The notes: generated by a model from the sequence alone, not told the origin. Counted from the stretch's first letter, positions 1 through 9,002 are shown. The stretch: DNA of 64,000 nucleotides from Acidobacteriota bacterium (GCA_003223215.1 QHYH01000082.1:62001-126000), one strand, 5' to 3'. Made by a program: numbers and translations.

Positions 1-351
1 CACGTCGGAGTCCGAGACCTGCTGGGAGGCCGACTGGAATTCCGAGAGACCGGTAGCCACGACCTTGGCGATGTGGCTCTTCTTGTTGCGTTCGGCAATG
101 GCGATGGCTTCATCGAGCTTGCCGTCCTTGAGGGCACCTGCAACCTGCTGCACAAAAATGCGCGACTGCTTACGAGCCGCGCTGTACATCAGGGCGCGGT
201 CGATCATGACCCCGAAAGAATAAACGGAAAGAAGGAACAGGATCACGACCACGATCAGTGCCAATGTCCCCATATTTTTGAACAGACCGCGGATATCCCA
301 TTGTGCGCCCTGCAGGAGCAGGGCTGAGAAGAGATTTAAAGTGGCTGCCAT
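1..351 (-). CDS. MotA/TolQ/ExbB-type proton channel subunit (partial)
   Basis: The gene starts with ATG at 351 and runs off the left edge of the window, so only the first 117 codons are seen. The N-terminus is followed by a hydrophobic segment (about residues 28-50, LALIVVVILFLLSVYSFGVM) and then the cytoplasmic stretch typical of TolQ/ExbB proteins, with residues such as IDRAL and a KDGKLDEAIAIAERNKKS helix. Proteins of this family form the inner-membrane proton channel that energises TonB- or TolA-type partners. An AAGGAG lies about ten bases upstream. It follows tonB in the same direction after 122 bases, which supports an ExbB role over flagellar MotA. The C-terminal membrane segments cannot be checked. 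Confidence 0.85.
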   Translation of the reverse strand, partial: MAATLNLFSALLLQGAQWDIRGLFKNMGTLALIVVVILFLLSVYSFGVMIDRALMYSAARKQSRIFVQQVAGALKDGKLDEAIAIAERNKKSHIAKVVATGLSEFQSASQQVSDSDV

Positions 352-473
352 TTTTGTTTGCTCCTTGAGTCTCAAGCGACCCTTGAGCGGTGGCTCGAGG
401 TCCGCGAGAGTATTTGCTCCAATTTACTGCGCGGGCTAGCACGCACGCCCCACGACCAGCGCGCCAGACCGTA

Positions 474-1214
474 CTACTGGTTAAGAGAAAAGATCACGTC
501 GATCGTCGTGTCGACTTCGACCGGCTCGCCATTGAGAAGAGTCGGCTGATAGCGCCACTGACGGACGGCGTCGAGCGCCGCCTGCTGCAAGAGCGGGTGG
601 CCGGAAATCACTTCCAATTGCTGAATCGTGCCATCCCTGCTGATGATGGCGTGCAAGCGCACCGTTCCGGAAATGCGAGTCTGGCGGGCCAGCGGCGGAT
701 AAACGGGCTGAACGCGATTGACGATGCGCGCGGCCTGTACGTTGCCGCCCACGCGGATGGGGCCGCTTGGTTTCGGCTTCGGAGGCGGCGGTGCCGTGCC
801 GATTCCGCCGATTACGCCGCCAAGCACGCCGCCCATCGAACCACCGGCGACGCCGCCCGGAACTCCACCCACAGCGCCCACGGAAGCCATGTCCGGCTCC
901 GGATCTTCCTTAATAATCTTGACCTCTTTCGGAATGACTTTGGGCTGCATGAGTTTGCCGGCGTCCATCAGGTGGACTTGCGGCTTCACGTGAACCACCT
1001 GAACAGCCGCTGGCGGCGGGGGCGGCGGCGGGGGCGGCGGCGGGGCCGTGAGCATGGTAGCCATCATGGTCTTAGGCAGCGCCTCGGTGTAGATCAGCGG
1101 GATGAGAATCAGGATTCCGAGGAAGACCAACTGAAACACGGCCGACAGCAAAACCGTGATCGGCTTCTTCGTCTTTGTCGGATGCGGACTTGAAACCACC
1201 ATCTCTTCAAACAT
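474..1214 (-). CDS. tonB: TonB family energy-transducing protein
   Basis: This 246-residue protein has a short cytoplasmic N-terminus, one membrane anchor (about residues 20-40), a run of consecutive prolines (about residues 55-65), a Gly-rich linker, and a TonB C-terminal domain. The C-terminal domain shows GTVRLHAIISRDGTI, then AALDAVRQWRYQPTLLNGEP and a final strand VDTTIDVIFSL, the usual layout of the domain that contacts outer-membrane receptors. It should span the periplasm and pass proton-motive energy from the ExbB-type channel encoded next door. The ATG at 1214 is chosen because AGGAGGT lies at 1224-1230. That site overlaps the secF stop codon region, so translation may be coupled to secF. 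Confidence 0.9.
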   Translation of the reverse strand: MFEEMVVSSPHPTKTKKPITVLLSAVFQLVFLGILILIPLIYTEALPKTMMATMLTAPPPPPPPPPPPAAVQVVHVKPQVHLMDAGKLMQPKVIPKEVKIIKEDPEPDMASVGAVGGVPGGVAGGSMGGVLGGVIGGIGTAPPPPKPKPSGPIRVGGNVQAARIVNRVQPVYPPLARQTRISGTVRLHAIISRDGTIQQLEVISGHPLLQQAALDAVRQWRYQPTLLNGEPVEVDTTIDVIFSLNQ

Positions 1215-1221
1215 AAGGTAT

Positions 1222-2481
1222 TTACCTCCTACCGGCGGGAGCGAGACGCCCGGTGACGTTTTCACTTCCACGGTTTTTGTTGCCGGCTGCGGTTCCGGTG
1301 CCTGCCATCACGCCATGGCCGCGCCAACGATTCCAGGCGACGACAATGGGAGCGGCAATACCAAAACTGGAGTATGTTCCTACCACAATCCCTACCACCA
1401 GGGCAAAGGAGAAAGCACGAAGCACCTGGCCGCCCATCAGGAACAGGACGAGCACGGTAAGGAAAGTCAAGCCACTTGTTAAGATGGTTCGCGAAAGAGT
1501 TTGGTTGATGGACTTGTTCACCACACTCGCAAAGAGTTCCCTGCGAAGCAGACGGTTGTTCTCCCGAATGCGATCAAAGATGACGATGGTGTCGTTCATG
1601 GAATAACCGACCAGCGTGAGGAGCGCCGCGATGACTGTCAGGGAGATCTCAAAACGCAGCAGCGAGAAAAATCCCAAGGTGATCAGCACATCGTGAAACA
1701 CCGCCAGAACGGCGGCAGCCCCGTAAACCCATTCGAATCGCAAGGCAATATATACCAGCATGCCGCCCAACGCATAGAGGGTAACGTAAACCGCCTGCTT
1801 GCGGAGTTCTGCGCCCACCTTGGGGCCGACGATGGCGATATCGCGAATGGTGAAAGGACCGAGCGAAAAACTCGACTTGATGACATTGAGAACGGCGGGC
1901 GTGACACCAGGAACCTTGGACAGGTCGTCGAAATTGGTGAGGATGCCGTTCGCCTCCGAGTCGCGGTAATCGAGAATCTTCCTGGCGAGCTGCTGATAGC
2001 GGTCTCCCGCGTTGACGGAGAGGAATAGGGGATCTCTTATGGTGAGCACGGCCGCGAGTGAGGAGGGGGTGGTGGAATTGGAATTGAAATCGGGCTTGTC
2101 GGAAGTGGCCACCCCATAAGTGGCGCTCAAAGCGTTGAGCACCTTGTCCCTGCTGGATTGCATGAGGTCTTCATCCTGCCCCTTGCCTTCGACAAAGATG
2201 AGGACTTCGTTGCTGCTCTTGGCAGAGATGTCCCGGATGGGTTGGATCTCGGAAGTACCAATTCCCTGGGCGGTCAGCCCGGCGCGAATCTTGTCAATGC
2301 TCGGCGGTTGCGCGAAACGAACGTCCACGTTGGTGCCACCACTAAAATCGATTCCGTACTTAATGCCGCGCCCGAAAAAAATCGAAATCCATCCGGCGAG
2401 AAGAAGAATACCGCTCAAGGCGTAGAAATACTTGGCCTTGCCCATCCAGTCGAGATTGGGCTGCTTGAAGAGCTCGATCAT
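1222..2481 (-). CDS. secF: Protein translocase subunit SecF
   Basis: SecF pairs with SecD in the inner membrane and uses the proton gradient to help release proteins from the SecYEG channel into the periplasm. The 419-residue product has the family hallmarks: a first membrane segment, then GIDFSGGTNVDVRF, a periplasmic domain, and five more membrane segments containing VGYSMNDTIVIFDRIREN, the conserved SecF signature. The start at 2481 (MIELFKQPNLD) is preceded by AGAAGG; longer in-frame starts have no ribosome site. The C-terminus ends in a short basic tail. It lies 161 bases after secD and is probably co-transcribed with it. Confidence 0.95.
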   Translation of the reverse strand: MIELFKQPNLDWMGKAKYFYALSGILLLAGWISIFFGRGIKYGIDFSGGTNVDVRFAQPPSIDKIRAGLTAQGIGTSEIQPIRDISAKSSNEVLIFVEGKGQDEDLMQSSRDKVLNALSATYGVATSDKPDFNSNSTTPSSLAAVLTIRDPLFLSVNAGDRYQQLARKILDYRDSEANGILTNFDDLSKVPGVTPAVLNVIKSSFSLGPFTIRDIAIVGPKVGAELRKQAVYVTLYALGGMLVYIALRFEWVYGAAAVLAVFHDVLITLGFFSLLRFEISLTVIAALLTLVGYSMNDTIVIFDRIRENNRLLRRELFASVVNKSINQTLSRTILTSGLTFLTVLVLFLMGGQVLRAFSFALVVGIVVGTYSSFGIAAPIVVAWNRWRGHGVMAGTGTAAGNKNRGSENVTGRLAPAGRR

Positions 2482-2642
2482 ACCTTCTTGACTACCCTCT
2501 CTTAGACACCGCCACTGGTGGAATGTTCCCGGCCTCGAGATCTCTACCCAGGGGCCACCCGGATAGAAGATCGCGGCAGGCGAACCGGCTGCCCGCTCGT
2601 TTTCAGGCAAGTAGGCCGCCCATTGGCAGTTCTAGTACGCAT

Positions 2643-4277
2643 TTAAATGCTCAGTTCCGCCTGACGGTCCATCTTGGTCAGGTGATACTGGAAAATCGTC
2701 TTGGACACGTAGACCGCAGTAAAGATATTGGCAACCAGACCGACCACCAAAGTGATGGCAAAGCCGCGAATGGGACCGGTGCCGAAGAAACCCAAAAAGG
2801 CGGCGGAAACGACCGTGGTGACGTGGGTGTCAATGATCGTCCGGAAAGCATTGTCGAAGCCGGCCTCGACCGCCGCGGCAGACGATTTGCCGTTGCGGAT
2901 TTCCTCGCGGATGCGCTCGAAGACCAGAACGTTGGAGTCCACGCCCATGCCGATGGTCAGGATGACGCCGGCGATGCCGGGGAGGGTAAGCACGGCGCCG
3001 GACATGGCGAGAAAAGCTAGAAGAATAACAAGGTTGAGGATCAAGGCAAGTACCGCATTACCGCCGGACAGGCGGTAGTAGATGAGCATGAAAAACATCA
3101 CTACGAGCAGGCTCAATATGGAAGCCTGCACACCGTGACGGATCGAGTCGGCCCCAAGAGAGGGGCCAACGGTGCGCTCTTCGAGATATTTAATCGACGC
3201 CGGAAGGGCCCCAGCGCGAAGGACTACTGCCAATTCATGAGCGCTTTGCTGACTGAAATTCCCTTCAATCATTCCGGAATCGTCGATGCGAGCATTGATA
3301 ACGGGATCCGATTTGACGCAATGATCGAGGACGACGGCCATGTTGCGGCCGATATTCTGCTGGGTGAAGGGCCCAAAGCGGCGCGCGGCCTCCGGTGAGA
3401 GGGTGAAGTTCACTTGCCAGGTGCCGGGATTGGTGGTGTTGCGAGTTTCCGTGGCACTGCGCAGGTCGCGACCGGTAACAATTGGTGCGCGATTCAGCAT
3501 GTAAAAGAGATCCCCGGTGTTCGAGCCGCTCGCGCGATCGCGATTGTCGGCGCAGGCGGGTACGAGTTCGTCGCCCGCGGGAAGCACGGTGTGCTGCGCC
3601 ATATAAGCAGCGACGGAGGGGTAGGTCTGCGGGTCGTTGACCAGCCGAAATTCCAACTGACCGCCAGCCTGAATCACGCGCCGGGCTTCCGCGGTATCAG
3701 CAACGCCTGGCAATTGCACCAAGATTTCATCGGCATTGCGTCCGCCGCGCGGCTGAACCGTAGGTTCGGTAAGTCCCAGGGCATTGATGCGCTGCTCGAT
3801 GGTATCTTTCGCCTGCGTGACGGTTTGTTCCTCAATCGCGGCAACCGCGCCGGGGCGAAGGGTCAACGTGTAGCTGTTGGCTTCTCCCGCCGCGGGAGCT
3901 GTGTCCCAAACATTGTTGTACTGCGTGCCGACGATATCGCTCAGGACCGAATACTGCGACGGGTCGATATTGCGGACGAGAATGTGCGTATCGTCGACGC
4001 GGCGGACTTCGTCGTAGTGGACATTTTTGCCGCGCAGAGCGGTGGTGAGGCGGTCGACGGTGGTGTCCGTTTCCTGAGCGACGGCTTCCTGGACCTGGAC
4101 CTGAAGAATCATGTGGCTGCCGCCCTGGAGGTCGAGGCCAAGCTTAATCTGCTTATTGAAGTTGTCCTTCACCTGCGCGAAGGACGTGGGGAACGTGGGA
4201 TAGCCGAACAGGAAGTAGAAACAGAAAACAATCACCGCCGCAATGAACAACCCTTTCCATTTGAGATTGGGATTCAT
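2643..4277 (-). CDS. secD: Protein translocase subunit SecD
   Basis: This is the 544-residue partner of SecF. It begins with one membrane segment, followed by LGLDLQGGSHMILQV, a large periplasmic domain (about residues 60-340), and a C-terminal block of five membrane segments. That block includes GMGVDSNVLVFERIREE, the signature matching the SecF motif, with the conserved Asp and Arg thought to serve proton movement. Length and order agree with ordinary SecD proteins. It sits between yajC and secF in the classic yajC-secD-secF order on the minus strand, 39 bases after yajC. Confidence 0.96.
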   Translation of the reverse strand: MNPNLKWKGLFIAAVIVFCFYFLFGYPTFPTSFAQVKDNFNKQIKLGLDLQGGSHMILQVQVQEAVAQETDTTVDRLTTALRGKNVHYDEVRRVDDTHILVRNIDPSQYSVLSDIVGTQYNNVWDTAPAAGEANSYTLTLRPGAVAAIEEQTVTQAKDTIEQRINALGLTEPTVQPRGGRNADEILVQLPGVADTAEARRVIQAGGQLEFRLVNDPQTYPSVAAYMAQHTVLPAGDELVPACADNRDRASGSNTGDLFYMLNRAPIVTGRDLRSATETRNTTNPGTWQVNFTLSPEAARRFGPFTQQNIGRNMAVVLDHCVKSDPVINARIDDSGMIEGNFSQQSAHELAVVLRAGALPASIKYLEERTVGPSLGADSIRHGVQASILSLLVVMFFMLIYYRLSGGNAVLALILNLVILLAFLAMSGAVLTLPGIAGVILTIGMGVDSNVLVFERIREEIRNGKSSAAAVEAGFDNAFRTIIDTHVTTVVSAAFLGFFGTGPIRGFAITLVVGLVANIFTAVYVSKTIFQYHLTKMDRQAELSI

Positions 4278-4316
4278 AGTTAAGAGATGAGTCGCGTTAT
4301 CGGCCGAAGGGTGGGT

Positions 4317-4631
4317 TTATTTGGCATCTTGCGATGTCTCCACCTGAGCGATCGCCGCACGCGCGACGCGAATTTTAACTTGCGGCTCGGAAGAGATTTT
4401 CATAATGACCGAGTCTCCGTCGAGGCCGCTGATGGTGCCATAGATGCCGCTTCCCGTGATTACTTTGTCTCCGGTCTTTAGGGCCGAGAGCATCGCCTGG
4501 GTCTTCTTACGCTGGCGTTGCTGTGGCAGGATCACCATCAAATACATGATGCCAAACATGAGCGCCAGGGGAACGAGGAACGTACCGAAGCCGCCGGATG
4601 CCTGAAGGATCGCCGCTGTCATGATCTGCAT
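4317..4631 (-). CDS. yajC: Sec translocon accessory protein YajC
   Basis: This small inner-membrane protein associates with SecDF. It has a single hydrophobic segment (about residues 15-35, FLVPLALMFGIMYLMVILPQ) followed by PQQRQRKKTQAMLSALKTGDKVITGSGIYGTI, which is the family signature and a small beta-rich cytoplasmic part. The length of 104 residues is normal. Either ATG at 4631 or the one three codons inside (4622) could be used; neither has a clear ribosome site. It lies between tgt and secD as in many bacteria. Confidence 0.93.
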   Translation of the reverse strand: MQIMTAAILQASGGFGTFLVPLALMFGIMYLMVILPQQRQRKKTQAMLSALKTGDKVITGSGIYGTISGLDGDSVIMKISSEPQVKIRVARAAIAQVETSQDAK

Positions 4632-4917
4632 TAGTTCTAAGCTATCAGTTTTTGGTTCTGAGTTAAAACCCTACCCCGGTTGTAAGCCGGGGCGCCATTT
4701 CTCTCGATCTTCAGGGCCCGAGCCGAGTGCCGGGCCTTTCGGCTCCGTTCCGCGCGCAGAGCAGGATAACAAACTAACCCCGCGGGCAAATGGCCCGCTT
4801 CCCTGCTCGACCGCCTTACCCTTCCTCTTTGTGAGCACCCTTTCGGGCAACCCGACTGAGCCTGAGTTGCTGCCCGCCGATGGCCCCGCGCGCTGGCTAA
4901 GACCTGCGGCCTGCGAG
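4632..4917. other. Intergenic spacer with small hairpins
   Basis: This 286-base gap separates tgt from yajC. It carries a tight inverted repeat, CCCCGG-TTGTAAG-CCGGGG, at about 4674-4692 and other GC-rich short repeats. An 86-codon minus-strand frame crosses it, but its product is Gly/Pro/Ser-rich without any recognisable domain. I see no gene here. Confidence 0.5.
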
Positions 4918-6066
4918 CTACAGGTTCTCAAGCTGGTCCACAGTGTAACGCGCGTGCATCTCAGATGAGAATTTCGCTAGGTTCCCAAACCCGATAGCCT
5001 CTCGGATTCGGCGCATGATGTCAAGGTAAAAGTGGACGTTGTGATAGGTGGCTAGGATGGCGGCCGTCATTTCCCCGGCGGCGAAAAGATGGCGGAGATA
5101 CGCCCGCGAATAGCGGCGGCAGACGCTGCAGGAGCAATTCGAATCGATGGGCCGCTGGTCTTCGGCGTAACGCGAGTTCTTGATGAGCACGCGGCCTTCG
5201 CTGGTGTAGAGGCAGGCATGACGTGCGGCGCGAGTGGGCAGCACGCAATCCATCATGTCAATGCCAAGCGCGACGTAATCGGCGATCTGTTCGGGGCGGC
5301 CAACGCCCATGAGATAGCGCGGGCGGTCTTTCGGAAGGAGGGCGGTGACTTCGGCGGTCATGGCACAAGTGACTTCGTGCGGCTCGCCCACGGCGAGGCC
5401 GCCGACGGCGTAACCGGGGAAGTCGAGATCGAGAAGCTGGCGGGCGCTTTCACGGCGCAAGTCGGCGAAAGTTGCGCCCTGCACGATGCCAAACTGCCAT
5501 TGCTCGACTGGCGTGCCGTTGCGGTGAGCGGATTCCTGAAAGTACGCGCGGGCGCGGCGAGCCCAAGCAGTGGTCCGCTGGAGCGCAGCCTCCGCCGTTT
5601 CGCGAGGCGCAGGAGTTTCGATGCATTCGTCGAGGACCATGGCGATGTCGGAACCCAGGGCGAGCTGAATTTCGGCGACTTTCTCGGGCGTGAGGAGATG
5701 TTCGGAGCCGTCAAGATGCGAACGGAAGCGCACGCCTTCGTCGGTAACTTTGCGAAGTTCGGAAAGGCTGAAGACCTGGTAGCCGCCGGAATCCGTCAGA
5801 ATCGCGCGGGGCCAAGACATGAACCGATGCAAGCCGCCGAATCGGCGAACCAGTTCGTGACCGGGACGAAGATACAGATGATAAGTGTTAGCGAGAATGA
5901 TTTCGACGCCGAGCTCTTCCAGCACCTCCTGAGTTAGCGCTTTGACGGAGGCTTGCGTGCCAACCGGCAGAAAAAACGGCGTCTCGACCACGCCGTGCGG
6001 CGTCGAGAGACGGCCGCAGCGCCCACCGTCGGCGTCGGTCTTGAGAACTTCGAAGAGAAAAGGCAC
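4918..6066 (-). CDS. tgt: tRNA-guanine transglycosylase (Tgt)
   Basis: Tgt exchanges guanine 34 of Asn, Asp, His and Tyr tRNAs for the queuine precursor preQ1. The 382-residue protein shows the full bacterial pattern: TPFFLPVGTQASVKAL near the N-terminus, LANTYHLYLRPG, ILTDSGGYQVFSL with a catalytic Asp, GGLAVGEPHE, YLMGVGRPEQI, GIDMMDCVLPTRAARH, and the zinc site NCSCSVCRRYSRAYLRHLF followed by a His. It is the gene just upstream of the yajC-secD-secF group, a common arrangement, and lies 12 bases after the YIP1-type gene, so all may share one transcript. Confidence 0.97.
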   Translation of the reverse strand: MPFLFEVLKTDADGGRCGRLSTPHGVVETPFFLPVGTQASVKALTQEVLEELGVEIILANTYHLYLRPGHELVRRFGGLHRFMSWPRAILTDSGGYQVFSLSELRKVTDEGVRFRSHLDGSEHLLTPEKVAEIQLALGSDIAMVLDECIETPAPRETAEAALQRTTAWARRARAYFQESAHRNGTPVEQWQFGIVQGATFADLRRESARQLLDLDFPGYAVGGLAVGEPHEVTCAMTAEVTALLPKDRPRYLMGVGRPEQIADYVALGIDMMDCVLPTRAARHACLYTSEGRVLIKNSRYAEDQRPIDSNCSCSVCRRYSRAYLRHLFAAGEMTAAILATYHNVHFYLDIMRRIREAIGFGNLAKFSSEMHARYTVDQLENL

Positions 6067-6078
6067 CCGCTCAGTGTA

Positions 6079-6828
6079 TCAGGAGAAGATGAAGGCCCAA
6101 CCCACGCGGCAAACGACGTATACAGCCCAGACCGTAAGGGCGATCGTAAAGGACTTTGCGCCCTTTAGCTTTTTCGGGTTTACTGCCGCGAAGCCAATGG
6201 CCAACAGAATGAGTGTCCAGAACACAAAAATATCGAGCGATTTCGCGAGCGCGAGGAGCCATTTTGCCGAATCCTCAGGGAGGAGAGCGGCTAAGTTGGC
6301 GGCGAGGGGATTATCAAGGTCCGCGGTGCCGTATGGCTTCAGGTAGAGAATTAGGATGAAAAGAGGGCTGCTAACGAGACTGGTAAGAAAACCATGCGCG
6401 GTGACGCTGAAAGCGGTGCTGAAATTCGTACTGATCCCACCGAGCAAACTGTAGGCACCCCACATGATCAGAGAGACGAGCAGCGCGGCGATCAACGGGC
6501 CTAGCGTGCCGAATATATAGGTCGAAATGGGAGCGAACTTGGCGCCCGCCTCGACGCGTTGCTGCCGTTGCTCAGCGGATAGCTGCGCAGCCTGGGGGCT
6601 CTTGTCGATCTGCTGGTTCATGAAATCACGCCAGTTGACGCGCTGATTGATGGCGATGCTGACCAGCAGACCGAGGATTAGCGAAATGCCTACAGGCAGC
6701 AGCCAACCGGGTTTCCGGACGATGTCTTCAAAGGTAGCCTTCGGCGAAAAAAAGACGCCTATAACGCGACCAAGCGGGCTGATCGTTGCTGCCCGCGCTT
6801 CGGCCATAGGGGCAGGGGTTGTAGCCAT
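6079..6828 (-). CDS. YIP1-family integral membrane protein
   Basis: The 249-residue product begins with a soluble stretch containing LGRVIGVFFSPKATFEDI, the typical entry to YIP1 domains in bacteria. It continues with about five hydrophobic segments: LLPVGISLILGLLVSIAI, IAALLVSLIMWGAYSLLGG, FLTSLVSSPLFILILYL, SLDIFVFWTLILLAIGFAAV, and a final FTIALTVWAVYVVCRVGWAF. The biochemical role of bacterial YIP1 proteins is not settled. A GGAGT-like site lies just upstream of the ATG. It appears to be the first gene of the tgt-sec-tonB transcription unit. Confidence 0.8.
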   Translation of the reverse strand: MATTPAPMAEARAATISPLGRVIGVFFSPKATFEDIVRKPGWLLPVGISLILGLLVSIAINQRVNWRDFMNQQIDKSPQAAQLSAEQRQQRVEAGAKFAPISTYIFGTLGPLIAALLVSLIMWGAYSLLGGISTNFSTAFSVTAHGFLTSLVSSPLFILILYLKPYGTADLDNPLAANLAALLPEDSAKWLLALAKSLDIFVFWTLILLAIGFAAVNPKKLKGAKSFTIALTVWAVYVVCRVGWAFIFS

Positions 6829-7305
6829 CTGAGGACTCCTTCCACCACAAGATTCTCCGAAACGCCCGCTTGATAAGAATACGCACCGGAACAGGAGGAG
6901 ATTTCAGCGCCGGGATTGTAGCCCAGATGGAGATCACACACCAGATCGGAGAGCAGGAGCAGGAGCAGCAGGAGCAGAGAGGCTCGGGTTGCTGAGTGAT
7001 TGGAGCGGGAGAAAGCTGCGGTACCGGTCAGGCGCGAGGAAGTTCCGGTACGGCCGAGAGGAGTTCGCGGGTGTAGGGATTCTTTGGCCGGCGGCAGCGG
7101 CAAGACCATGCTTTCGCTCGCGCTGATGGGTTGCTTCCGCTGGGCGCTCGTCGAAACGCGCACCCAAACGGTTGAGCTGCCGACGCCTGCCGGCTGGGTG
7201 CGCCGGGGTGAACGAAGTGTCCGTGCGCATCAGCCCGGAGACAGGAAATAGGAAACTCGAAACACAAAACTCCGGCGAGTTGCCTGCCGTGCCGAGATTC
7301 GCGCG
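6829..7305. other. Intergenic region with a short purine-rich repeat
   Basis: This 477-base stretch holds no convincing intact gene. Around 6949-6981 there is a GAGCAG/GAGCAGGAG short tandem repeat. Several short frames cross it on both strands but none has a domain. A possible relic of an ABC transporter ATPase lies at about 7028-7090 and is listed separately. Confidence 0.5.
7028..7090 (-). pseudogene. Possible relic of a peptide ABC transporter ATPase C-terminus
   Basis: Read on the minus strand, the last codons of an open frame ending at 7028 give RPKNPYTRELLSAVPELPRA. This closely resembles the conserved C-terminal signature of OppD/DppD/DppF ATPases, usually a form of HPYTRALLAAVP. Upstream sequence in the same frame does not continue as an ATPase, so at most a short tail survives. 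It could be chance, but the match over about 17 residues is good. Confidence 0.35.
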
Positions 7306-7914
7306 CTAGCGACGAGAAAGCGGAACGACAAACTTGAGTGCCGTGTGCGTGGGGGAGAAGCCCACGACTTTTACGTCTTTGAGGCCGGACTGGCGGCCGG
7401 CGAAGAGGACATCGTTTTCCGTGATGTGCTTCTGGCCCTTGGGATAAACGATCCAGAGAGCGGCCGCTCCGGAAAGGGATGGGGTGATCTTGCGGAGCGC
7501 CGAGAAATCTTCGTTTGACTCGGCGGCGAAGAACACCTGGTCTGAGCCTGGCGCGGACTTACCTTTGGTAACGGACTTGGTGAGAGCGCGAATTTCGCGG
7601 AGAAATTCCGCCTCAAATTCGCCCATCAACGAAACCTTTGCGCCGGATTTGACGCCAAGCTTTGCGATGCGGGATTTGGGATGAAGGATTTTCTCGAGCC
7701 ATCTCCCGGCCTGCGAGCCCAATTGAAAGATGGCGGCGCCGTGGGCCGTCTCGAGGCAGAGTTCGCCACCCGCGGCTTTCGCCGATTTGACCGTGGAAAG
7801 AGGAATTTTGAGGCGAAAGTCGCCGCGGAAGAGAATTTCGCTTGTTTCGAGCAGCGCTTTTCCCTCCGACTCCTGCTTGCCAACGCGCACTTTGCAGAAG
7901 GCTTCGTTGCCCAT
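7306..7914 (-). CDS. DUF3052-like protein with PH-like N-terminus
   Basis: The protein of 202 residues has two parts. Residues 1-80 look like a small beta-rich PH-like domain (GKALLETSEILFRGDFRLKIP and AIFQLGSQAGRWLEKI). Residues 83-202 resemble the DUF3052 family: KLGVKSGAKVSLMG at its start, ALWIVYPKG in the middle and GLKDVKVVGFSPTHTALKFV at the end. The function of this family is unknown. It follows the SRPBCC gene by three bases and probably shares its transcript with the MarR gene upstream. Confidence 0.6.
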   Translation of the reverse strand: MGNEAFCKVRVGKQESEGKALLETSEILFRGDFRLKIPLSTVKSAKAAGGELCLETAHGAAIFQLGSQAGRWLEKILHPKSRIAKLGVKSGAKVSLMGEFEAEFLREIRALTKSVTKGKSAPGSDQVFFAAESNEDFSALRKITPSLSGAAALWIVYPKGQKHITENDVLFAGRQSGLKDVKVVGFSPTHTALKFVVPLSRR

Positions 7915-7917
7915 GGC

Positions 7918-8436
7918 TCAATTCCCCGCCTGCGCCTGTTCGCCAAATTTTTTTTCGAGGGATCTGAGGTAAGTATCCATCGTGCCGGAATAGCCAAACA
8001 CGAATCGCGACAGGAAGCGAAACACGGGATTGTAGATTTCGCCGTCTTCGCGGATTCGCAGGCTGCAGCCGGCGGCGGCCGGAGTGATTTCATAGGTCCA
8101 GGTGCCGCCGAACGGCAGCTTGGAGTCGGCGATGCGGACTATCAACCTCGAAGGAGGTTGTGAAACCACGGTTTCAAACGGAATCGTTCCCGAGGCGGAA
8201 GTTTCGACCCAGGAAGGCAATCCATTCTTGTCGGGAAGCGGTTTGACGCTTTGCAAACCCTGGCGCCACATAGGCATCGCGTCAATGTCCGTGACGGCCT
8301 TCCAAATTGCTTCCGGCAGCTGGTGAAACTCGGCCTCCCGGGTGACATGATGGGTTTTCGGCAGCAGCCATCCGATCAGCGTGATGAGAATCAAGATCCC
8401 GGCAAGAACGATGAAAATCCACAGAATCCATTTCAT
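7918..8436 (-). CDS. Membrane-anchored SRPBCC-family protein
   Basis: This 172-residue protein starts with one strong membrane segment (WILWIFIVLAGILILITLIGWLL). It is followed by an SRPBCC (START-like) fold: HVTREAEFHQLPEAIWKAVTDIDAMPMW is the usual first strand and helix, and GGTWTYEITPAAAGCSLRIREDGEI the central strands. Such proteins bind hydrophobic ligands, but the ligand here cannot be told. I prefer the ATG at 8436, with GGGGTG just upstream, over a GTG at 8448. It lies between the marR-type and DUF3052-like genes. Confidence 0.75.
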   Translation of the reverse strand: MKWILWIFIVLAGILILITLIGWLLPKTHHVTREAEFHQLPEAIWKAVTDIDAMPMWRQGLQSVKPLPDKNGLPSWVETSASGTIPFETVVSQPPSRLIVRIADSKLPFGGTWTYEITPAAAGCSLRIREDGEIYNPVFRFLSRFVFGYSGTMDTYLRSLEKKFGEQAQAGN

Positions 8437-8471
8437 GGCACACCCCACAAAGATCGCCCACGCAAATCCGG

Positions 8472-8957
8472 CTAAACCGCAAGCCGCCCGCGACCCTTGG
8501 TTTTTCGTTTGCTATAGGCTTCCATCTGTTCACTTCCCGCACGCGCCAGAAGCGCCAGGCCGCGGATCCCTGCTTCGCGCTCATCGGGCGTGAGTCGCGC
8601 AACCAAAGCGCGCACGCGGTCAGGATCAAGAACGGATTTCGCTTCTCTGACGCGAACGCCAGCCGGCGTGAGCAGCAATCTGAGCCGCCGGCCGTCTTCG
8701 TTGGCCCGCAGCCGCGAAACGTACCCGCGGCGGACCAATCTTTCGACGTGTAAAGACATCGTTGACGGTGTTACGCCCATATGCCTCGCCAGATCGACCA
8801 GCGTGAGCGGCTCGCGCTCGTCCAAATGGTCGAGGATGCTGGCCTGGTGGGCACTCAACAGCCGGCGTGTCCGGGGATCACGGACATGCCGCGCGTGACA
8901 GGCAAAGTAGATGCGGGGATAAAGCTCCATCAGCTGTCTCGCGGCATCGCTCGTCAT
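8472..8957 (-). CDS. MarR-family transcriptional regulator
   Basis: The product of about 161 residues has the winged-helix pattern of MarR proteins: HQASILDHLDEREPLTLVDLARHMGVTPSTMSLHVERLVRRGYVSRLRANEDGRRLRLLLTP, split here as recognition helix region and wing. MarR proteins are usually ligand-responsive dimeric repressors. The ATG at 8957 is preferred; an upstream TTG at 8996 would place the start inside the palindrome at 8984-9002. That palindrome separates this gene from the divergent MFS exporter, so it most likely controls both itself and the exporter. Confidence 0.88.
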   Translation of the reverse strand: MTSDAARQLMELYPRIYFACHARHVRDPRTRRLLSAHQASILDHLDEREPLTLVDLARHMGVTPSTMSLHVERLVRRGYVSRLRANEDGRRLRLLLTPAGVRVREAKSVLDPDRVRALVARLTPDEREAGIRGLALLARAGSEQMEAYSKRKTKGRGRLAV

Positions 8958-8983
8958 GCTCAGAGGAAGGTAAGGCCAAATAG

Positions 8984-9002
8984 TTTGATTTGTCAAATCA
9001 AA
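8984..9002. promoter_or_regulatory. MarR-type operator palindrome
   Basis: TTTGATTTG-T-CAAATCAAA is a perfect inverted repeat with 9-base arms and a one-base centre, followed by further AAATCAAAT half-site-like sequence up to 9013. It lies between the divergent marR-type and MFS genes. It overlaps a plus-strand promoter-like pair TTGTCA (8990-8995) and TTATTA 17 bases later, and a minus-strand TTGACA. This is the layout expected for a repressor binding site; the binding protein is inferred. Confidence 0.75.

Noticed and set aside
4671-4931. An 86-codon minus-strand frame between tgt and yajC
   Set aside because: Gly/Ser/Pro-rich product without domain, overlapping the tgt end.
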